A stretch of 46,130 nt of DNA from Verrucomicrobiaceae bacterium UBA2429 (lineage in GTDB: Bacteria; Verrucomicrobiota; Verrucomicrobiia; Verrucomicrobiales; Verrucomicrobiaceae), in the NCBI GenBank assembly GCA_002343505.1, contig DDQZ01000013.1, forward strand, positions 1-46,130. The letters are read 5' to 3'. The notes beneath the pieces were generated by a model. It saw only the letters and a program-made list of their open reading frames with translations. It had not been told where the DNA came from and did not search any database. Position numbers and translations under genes: made by a program. Position 1 is the stretch's first letter. Each line of letters begins with the position of its first letter. Positions 41,689 through 46,130 of the stretch are shown here, piece after piece.

Positions 41689-44484
41689 ATGCGCATGAAT
41701 AAATCCCGCCCCATATTGAATTCCCCGCCTGTTGGATGGCTCACATTCCGTTGCCGCATCCTGGGGCGTTTCGTCTGCACCCTTCTTGTCATGCATGCCT
41801 CCCTCCTGCACGCGCAGGTCTTCGAGGTGCTCTTTGCCGAGAATCTGGGCCAAAGCCCCTACGCCGGGCTGGCTCAGGGCGCTGACGGGCATTTTTACGG
41901 CACCACTCATTCAGGGGGAGCCAGCGGTTTGGGCACCGTGTTCAAGGTCGCCGAAGGTGGCGCACTTACCGTGCTGCACTCCTTCAATCAAACTCATGGC
42001 AGCTATCCGTGGGCTGCTCTGGTGCAGGGCGACGATGGCAGCTTTTACGGTACCACGCTGCAAGGCGGCGGGGGGCCTTGGGATGCTGGCACGGTCTTCA
42101 AGATCGCCGCTGACGGCACACATGCCGTGCTCCATTTCTTTGACGGTGCCAATGGCTATTCTCCGATGGGTGGGGTGGTGCAGGGAGGCGACGGTGCATT
42201 TTACGGCACCACCCTTTATGGCGGCGACAACGACAACGGCACTGTCTTCAAAGTCACCGCCGCCGGTGCTCACACCGTGCTGCACTCCTTCGATGAAACT
42301 GCCGGCAGCCAGCCTCATTCGGGGATGACGTTGGGCGGCGATGGAATTTTTTACGGTACCACGGCCTACGGGGGCGATCATGGTCATGGCACCGTCTTCA
42401 AGATCACCGCCAGTGGCACGCACACCGTGCTGCACTCCTTTGATGAAACTGACGGTGACTTTCCAATCGCCGGGCTGGTCCAGGGCGGTGACAGTGGCTT
42501 CTACGGCACCACCTACGGGGGTGGGGATCATGGTCTGGGAACAGTCTTCAAAATCACCGCCGACGGCACGCACACCGTGCTGCACTCCTTCGCGGGCGCC
42601 GATGGCGCCAACCCGCAGGCGAGGCTGGCGCAGGGTGGCGACGGTGGTTTCTACGGCACCACCTACGAGGGTGGTGCCCATGGTCAGGGGACGGTCTTCA
42701 AAATCACCGCCGACGGCACGCACACACTTCTGCATGACTTCCAAGAAAATACCGGTGCTTTTCCCTTCGCAGGCCTCGTTCAGGGCGGCGACGGCGTCTT
42801 CTACGGCACCACGGAGTATGGAGGGGTCGCCTCTCGCGGCACTGTGTTCAAAATCACCGCTGCCGGCACGCACACCGTGATCCACTCATTTCACGACATA
42901 CATGGCGGTGAACCCTTCGCCGGGCTGGCACAAGACAGCGCTGGCAGCTTCTACGGAACCACGGTCGGCGGCGGCGAGGACGGCGGCGGGACAGTTTTCA
43001 GGACCGCCTCCGACGGTACGCACACCGTGCTTCACTCCTTCGCCGGTGCCGACGGTTTCCATCCATTCTCTCATCTGGTGCAAGACGGTGATGGTGTTTT
43101 CTACGGCACCACATCCGCCGGTGGCGCGGGCAATCACGGCACGGTCTTCAAGATCACAGCCGCCGGTGCTCACACGGTGCTGCACTCCTTCTCCAGCACG
43201 GATGGTCGCAACCCCAAAGCCGGGCTGGTCCAGGGCGGTGACGGCGACTTTTACGGCACCACTTCCGCTGGCGGCGCGGGCAATCACGGCACGGTCTTCA
43301 AAATCACAGCCGCCGGTGCGCACACGATGCTGCACTCCTTCTCCAGCACGGATGGCCGCAACCCCAATGCCGGGCTGGTCCAGGGCGGTGACGGCGACTT
43401 TTACGGCACCACTTCCGCCGGTGGCGCGGGCAATCACGGCACGGTCTTCAAGATCACCTCCACTGGCACGCACACGGTGCTGCGCTCCTTCTCCAGCACG
43501 GATGGCCGCAACCCCAATGCCGGGCTGGTCCAGGGCGGTGACGGTGACTTTTACGGCACCACTACGCTCGGTGGCGCGGCCAATCACGGCACGGTCTTCA
43601 AGATCACCGCCGCCGGTTCCCTCACAGTGCTGCACTCCTTCGATGGCAGTCAGGCAAGCCAGCCTCGTAGCACCCCCATTTTTGGCAGCGACGGCCATCT
43701 TTACGGCACTGCCCGATTTATGGTCGTATGGCGGCTGAGACTGGCACATGCCACTCTTGATTTTGCCGTGGAACATCCTGCGGGTGTCGAGAGGGAATCA
43801 GGGGAAAATGTGAACTTTGGCGTTCTGGCCCTGGACACTTCCACAATACCCGGCGAGGTGGTGGTGCGGAACCCGGGTGAGACTGCGCTCAGCATGGCTG
43901 GTGTCGCCATCATCGGGCTCTCAGCGGAGGACTACACGCTGAATCTAACGGGTTTTTCCACCGAAGTGCCTGCTGGTGGAGAGACACGATTTACCCTCCG
44001 CTTCGCTCCCAACGGCGCCATGAGCGGCACGCGAACGGCACAGTTGGAAATCATCAGTGAGGGAGCCGAAAGCGGCGCCTTTCTGCTGAACCTTTCCGGG
44101 CTGGCTCTCTCCACCACATTGGATACGGACAGCGACGGTCTCAATGACTGGGCGGAGCACCGCCTCGCCGCCCTGGGCTACAACTGGCAAACGGCGCAGC
44201 CAGCCCTGGTGACGGCGCTCTTTGACGGAGCCGCAGCCGCCGGTCTGCACACTGCCGCTCAAGTGCAGGCCCTTCATTTCGGCACGCCGCTGATCCAGAG
44301 GAACGCGGGCACGGGTGTCTTCACCCTGACGCTGGGCCTGGAGAAAAGCGACACGCTGGAGCCGGAGAGCTTCCAGCCCTTCCCGGTCACGGCCCCGCAG
44401 CTCACGGTCAACGGGCAGGGGAAGATCGAGTTCCACTTCACGCCCGGCGATGACGCGGCCTTCTACCTGCTGCGGGCGCAGTGA
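41689..44484 (+). CDS. secreted GloVer-repeat protein with choice-of-anchor domain
   Basis: 931 residues. A signal sequence ends near HA-QVFEV (residue 43). Residues 51-651 are twelve tandem units of about 50 residues of the GloVer (TIGR03803) type, each with FYGTT and GTVFKI(T) and ending in VLHSF; a thirteenth is cut off after LYGTA. Then comes an ASPM/SPD-2/Hydin-like choice-of-anchor D domain (ENVNFGVLALDT, FTLRFAPNGAMSGTRTAQLEI) and a short C-terminal part (TDSDGLNDWAEHRLAALGYN). The repeats probably form beta-propellers on the cell surface. Function unknown. The gene stands alone with 134 bases upstream. Confidence 0.9.
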   Translation: MRMNKSRPILNSPPVGWLTFRCRILGRFVCTLLVMHASLLHAQVFEVLFAENLGQSPYAGLAQGADGHFYGTTHSGGASGLGTVFKVAEGGALTVLHSFNQTHGSYPWAALVQGDDGSFYGTTLQGGGGPWDAGTVFKIAADGTHAVLHFFDGANGYSPMGGVVQGGDGAFYGTTLYGGDNDNGTVFKVTAAGAHTVLHSFDETAGSQPHSGMTLGGDGIFYGTTAYGGDHGHGTVFKITASGTHTVLHSFDETDGDFPIAGLVQGGDSGFYGTTYGGGDHGLGTVFKITADGTHTVLHSFAGADGANPQARLAQGGDGGFYGTTYEGGAHGQGTVFKITADGTHTLLHDFQENTGAFPFAGLVQGGDGVFYGTTEYGGVASRGTVFKITAAGTHTVIHSFHDIHGGEPFAGLAQDSAGSFYGTTVGGGEDGGGTVFRTASDGTHTVLHSFAGADGFHPFSHLVQDGDGVFYGTTSAGGAGNHGTVFKITAAGAHTVLHSFSSTDGRNPKAGLVQGGDGDFYGTTSAGGAGNHGTVFKITAAGAHTMLHSFSSTDGRNPNAGLVQGGDGDFYGTTSAGGAGNHGTVFKITSTGTHTVLRSFSSTDGRNPNAGLVQGGDGDFYGTTTLGGAANHGTVFKITAAGSLTVLHSFDGSQASQPRSTPIFGSDGHLYGTARFMVVWRLRLAHATLDFAVEHPAGVERESGENVNFGVLALDTSTIPGEVVVRNPGETALSMAGVAIIGLSAEDYTLNLTGFSTEVPAGGETRFTLRFAPNGAMSGTRTAQLEIISEGAESGAFLLNLSGLALSTTLDTDSDGLNDWAEHRLAALGYNWQTAQPALVTALFDGAAAAGLHTAAQVQALHFGTPLIQRNAGTGVFTLTLGLEKSDTLEPESFQPFPVTAPQLTVNGQGKIEFHFTPGDDAAFYLLRAQ
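41839..43641 (+). repeat. twelve tandem 150-bp coding repeats
   Basis: Twelve in-frame units of about 150 bp inside the GloVer gene. The first eight are diverged at DNA level. The tenth to twelfth (about 43192-43641) are nearly identical over runs longer than 60 bases, including the stretch coding SSTDGRNPNAGLVQGGDG, a sign of recent expansion or gene conversion. Confidence 0.9.
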
Positions 44485-44524
44485 GGCCGCCCGCCACCGA
44501 ATTGCGGCGGCCACGGCATGGCTG

Positions 44525-44538
44525 CGGGCGCAAGCCCG
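44525..44538. other. GC-rich stem-loop with GCAA tetraloop in the 44485-44724 gap
   Basis: CGGGC-GCAA-GCCCG forms a five-pair stem 41 bases after the GloVer gene stop. It has no T-run, so a terminator role is only possible. The remaining 240-base gap holds no convincing ORF; the only other signals in it are the inverted repeat and TTGACA described separately. Confidence 0.3.
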
Positions 44539-44602
44539 TGGCAGGCGCGGGGAGGGGAAGGGCGGGCTCTCGGATCGCCTCAGAGATGGGAGGCCCATCC
44601 GT

Positions 44603-44649
44603 GCCCGCCCTTGACAATGGGATGAAAACAGGGTGCAAACAGGGCGGGC
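44603..44649 (+). promoter_or_regulatory. candidate promoter inside an 8-bp inverted repeat
   Basis: A perfect TTGACA (44611-44616) lies 17 bases from a weak -10-like TGCAAA (44634-44639), about 85 bases upstream of the next gene. GCCCGCCC (44603-44610) and GGGCGGGC (44642-44649) flank it as an inverted repeat, which could be an operator. The poor -10 keeps the confidence low. Confidence 0.3.
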
Positions 44650-44724
44650 GGTGCCAGACTCGCGGCGGCATTGGCGCCCCAACTTGCGTCGCGTCAGCAC
44701 AACACCCATCCTGCTCGCATTCCC

Positions 44725-46130
44725 ATGAAGACACACCGCCGCCGCCTCCCCGCCGCCGCGCTGGTCCTGGCCTGCCTGCCCGCGCCCTGGGCGCAGGTGG
44801 CTGCTTTGACACCTGCCGCTGATTCCCCCGCCGCGCCTGCGGCCATCTCCTTCTCCCAGCTCGGCGCGGAGGCGGACAAGCAGGGGGCGCAGGCGGCCAG
44901 TTCCATCACGCCCACCGCCACCGGGGCGCATCTGCGGGCGCTGATGCAGGACCTGGAGGCCGAGGCCACGCCCGAGGGCCTCTGGCTCACCTCCACCGCC
45001 GACGAGGACGCGGGCAAGCCGCACCGCCTCCGCGTGCGGGCGGTGGGTCTGGGCAGGGCGGCGGCTCCCTCAGCCGCCGTTGTGTTCGGGATCGGCGGCC
45101 CCGGCTCCCCGGCCGCGACTTCCGCCGCCACGGCGCTAGGAGCACCAGGCGCCCTGCCTTTGCACGCGCTCCCCGCCACCGGCCGCGTCCGCGCAGGCAA
45201 AGACGCCGCCCTGTGGCTGCGGCCCGGCCTGGTGGAGGAATACCGCGTCAGCACCGATGGCGTGCGCCAGGACTTCATCGTTTTGCAGCGCCCGGCGGCG
45301 GCGGGAGAGGAGATGGCCGTGGACCTGGAGGTCACCGGCGCGCGGGCGGAGACGGCGGCTTACGGCGTAAAGCTCACCGTCAGCGCCACGGGCCGGGAGC
45401 TGGCCTACAGCCGCCTGAAGGTCACCGATGCCACGGGCAAGGAACTCACCGCCCGCCTCGACGTGGTGAACGCCGGGCGCCTGCGCGTGCTCGTGCGGGA
45501 CGCCGGCGCGGCCTACCCCGTGCGCATTGACCCCACCTTCTCCGATGCGGACTGGGTGGCGCTCAATCCTGAAGGCATCCCGGGGGCAAACAACACTGTG
45601 CAGGCCTGCGCGGTGGATGGCAGCGGTAATCTCTATGCGGGCGGGGAATTCACCGCCATCGGCACGGTGGCGGCCAGCCGCATCGCGAAATGGGATGGCA
45701 GCGCCTGGAGCGCCCTGGGAACGGGCATGAACAGCGACGTCTCTGCGCTGGCGGTGAGCGGGGGCGATCTCTACGCCGGGGGCGCCTTCACCACGGCGGG
45801 CGGGACGAGCGCGAACCGCATCGCCAAATGGGACGGCAGCGCCTGGAGCGCCTTGGGCACGGGCATGGACAACAGCGTCCGTGCGCTGGCGGTAAGCGGG
45901 GGCGAGCTCTACGCCGGGGGAAACTTCACCGCGGCGGGTGGGGCTACGGTGAACCGCATCGCGAAATGGAACGGCAGCGCCTGGAGCGCCCTCGGCTCGG
46001 GCATGAGCGATATCGTCTATGCGCTGGCAGTGAACGGGGGCGATCTCTACGCCGGGGGATGGTTCACCACAGCGGGCGGGACGGGCGCGAACTACATTGC
46101 GAAATGGGACGGCAGCGCCTGGAGCGCCCT
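44725..46130 (+). CDS. N-terminal part of a large secreted tandem-repeat (beta-propeller-like) protein, runs off the window
   Basis: 468 codons are open from the ATG at 44725 to the window end with no stop. A signal peptide (MKTHRRRLPAAALVLACLPAPWAQ) leads to a 250-residue N-terminal region with EEYRVSTDGVRQDFIVLQRP and VLVRDAGAAYPVRIDPTF, typical of large verrucomicrobial and planctomycete surface proteins. From about residue 288 there are repeats of 46 residues (YAGGAFTTAGGT, NRIAKWDGSAWSALGTGM), three complete and a fourth cut by the window edge. The repeats resemble delta-60 or kelch-like propeller blades. Probably surface-exposed; total length unknown. Confidence 0.88.
   Translation, partial: MKTHRRRLPAAALVLACLPAPWAQVAALTPAADSPAAPAAISFSQLGAEADKQGAQAASSITPTATGAHLRALMQDLEAEATPEGLWLTSTADEDAGKPHRLRVRAVGLGRAAAPSAAVVFGIGGPGSPAATSAATALGAPGALPLHALPATGRVRAGKDAALWLRPGLVEEYRVSTDGVRQDFIVLQRPAAAGEEMAVDLEVTGARAETAAYGVKLTVSATGRELAYSRLKVTDATGKELTARLDVVNAGRLRVLVRDAGAAYPVRIDPTFSDADWVALNPEGIPGANNTVQACAVDGSGNLYAGGEFTAIGTVAASRIAKWDGSAWSALGTGMNSDVSALAVSGGDLYAGGAFTTAGGTSANRIAKWDGSAWSALGTGMDNSVRALAVSGGELYAGGNFTAAGGATVNRIAKWNGSAWSALGSGMSDIVYALAVNGGDLYAGGWFTTAGGTGANYIAKWDGSAWSA

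Noticed and set aside
41839..43641. Regular repeats that could suggest a CRISPR array
   Set aside because: The repeats are 150 bp, in frame and code for GloVer units; there are no spacers or cas genes.

Overview
The window looks like chromosomal DNA of a Verrucomicrobiota bacterium (Verrucomicrobiaceae-like, for example Prosthecobacter or a relative). This rests on family content and not on a search: a DUF1592/DUF1588 cytochrome-type protein next to a Tat-exported DUF1552 protein, two ECF sigma genes each coupled to a FecR-type anti-sigma gene, a formylglycine sulfatase, a GloVer-type 50-residue repeat protein, many short secreted enzymes, and high GC. No rRNA, tRNA, CRISPR array or insertion sequence was seen.

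1-11 kb: a minus-strand run holds two secreted proteins of unclear function, a HigBA toxin-antitoxin pair, and three helicases in a row: a SWIM-SNF2 translocase, a UvrD-like SF1A enzyme and a UPF1/Dna2-like SF1B enzyme. The SNF2 protein ends in an SSB-like acidic tip (DEDDIPF). A second, diverged copy of its last 62 or so codons lies on the far side of higBA as an 86-residue ORF that also ends in such a tip (NDEIPF). A divergent Tat-exported DapA-like gene follows. Beyond it lies a second toxin-antitoxin pair (UPF0175/DUF3368), also bracketed by two copies of the 3' end of the neighbouring gene. This repeated arrangement and the SSB-like tails are the most unusual features of the window.

11-24 kb: two minus-strand groups. 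One pairs a secreted FAD oxidoreductase with a BNR sialidase-like protein. The other reads ECF sigma, FecR, DUF1592, DUF1552, alpha-galactosidase-like glycosidase, sulfatase and a small secreted protein. Its first three genes have ATGA start/stop overlaps, so it looks like a self-regulated regulon for an outer-surface or polysaccharide function.

23.7-25.4 kb: a mosaic of broken genes on one strand, holding a Gfo/Idh/MocA C-terminus, a 320-bp 5' copy of the FAD oxidoreductase with its upstream region, an unidentified C-terminus, and a frameshifted ceramidase N-terminus.

25.4-46 kb: mainly plus strand. It carries an alpha/beta hydrolase, a large HEAT-repeat secreted protein, a tandem Ogt methyltransferase plus alkyltransferase-like protein, a second sigma/FecR pair (FecR fused to LamG), a Tm-1-like protein and NagZ. 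A minus-strand membrane/TPR group sits at 35.2-38.8 kb. Then follow a Gfo/Idh/MocA oxidoreductase, a dimethylformamidase-like protein, the 12-repeat GloVer protein, and the start of another large repeat protein that runs off the right edge. No stretch over about 300 bases lacks a gene or gene remnant.
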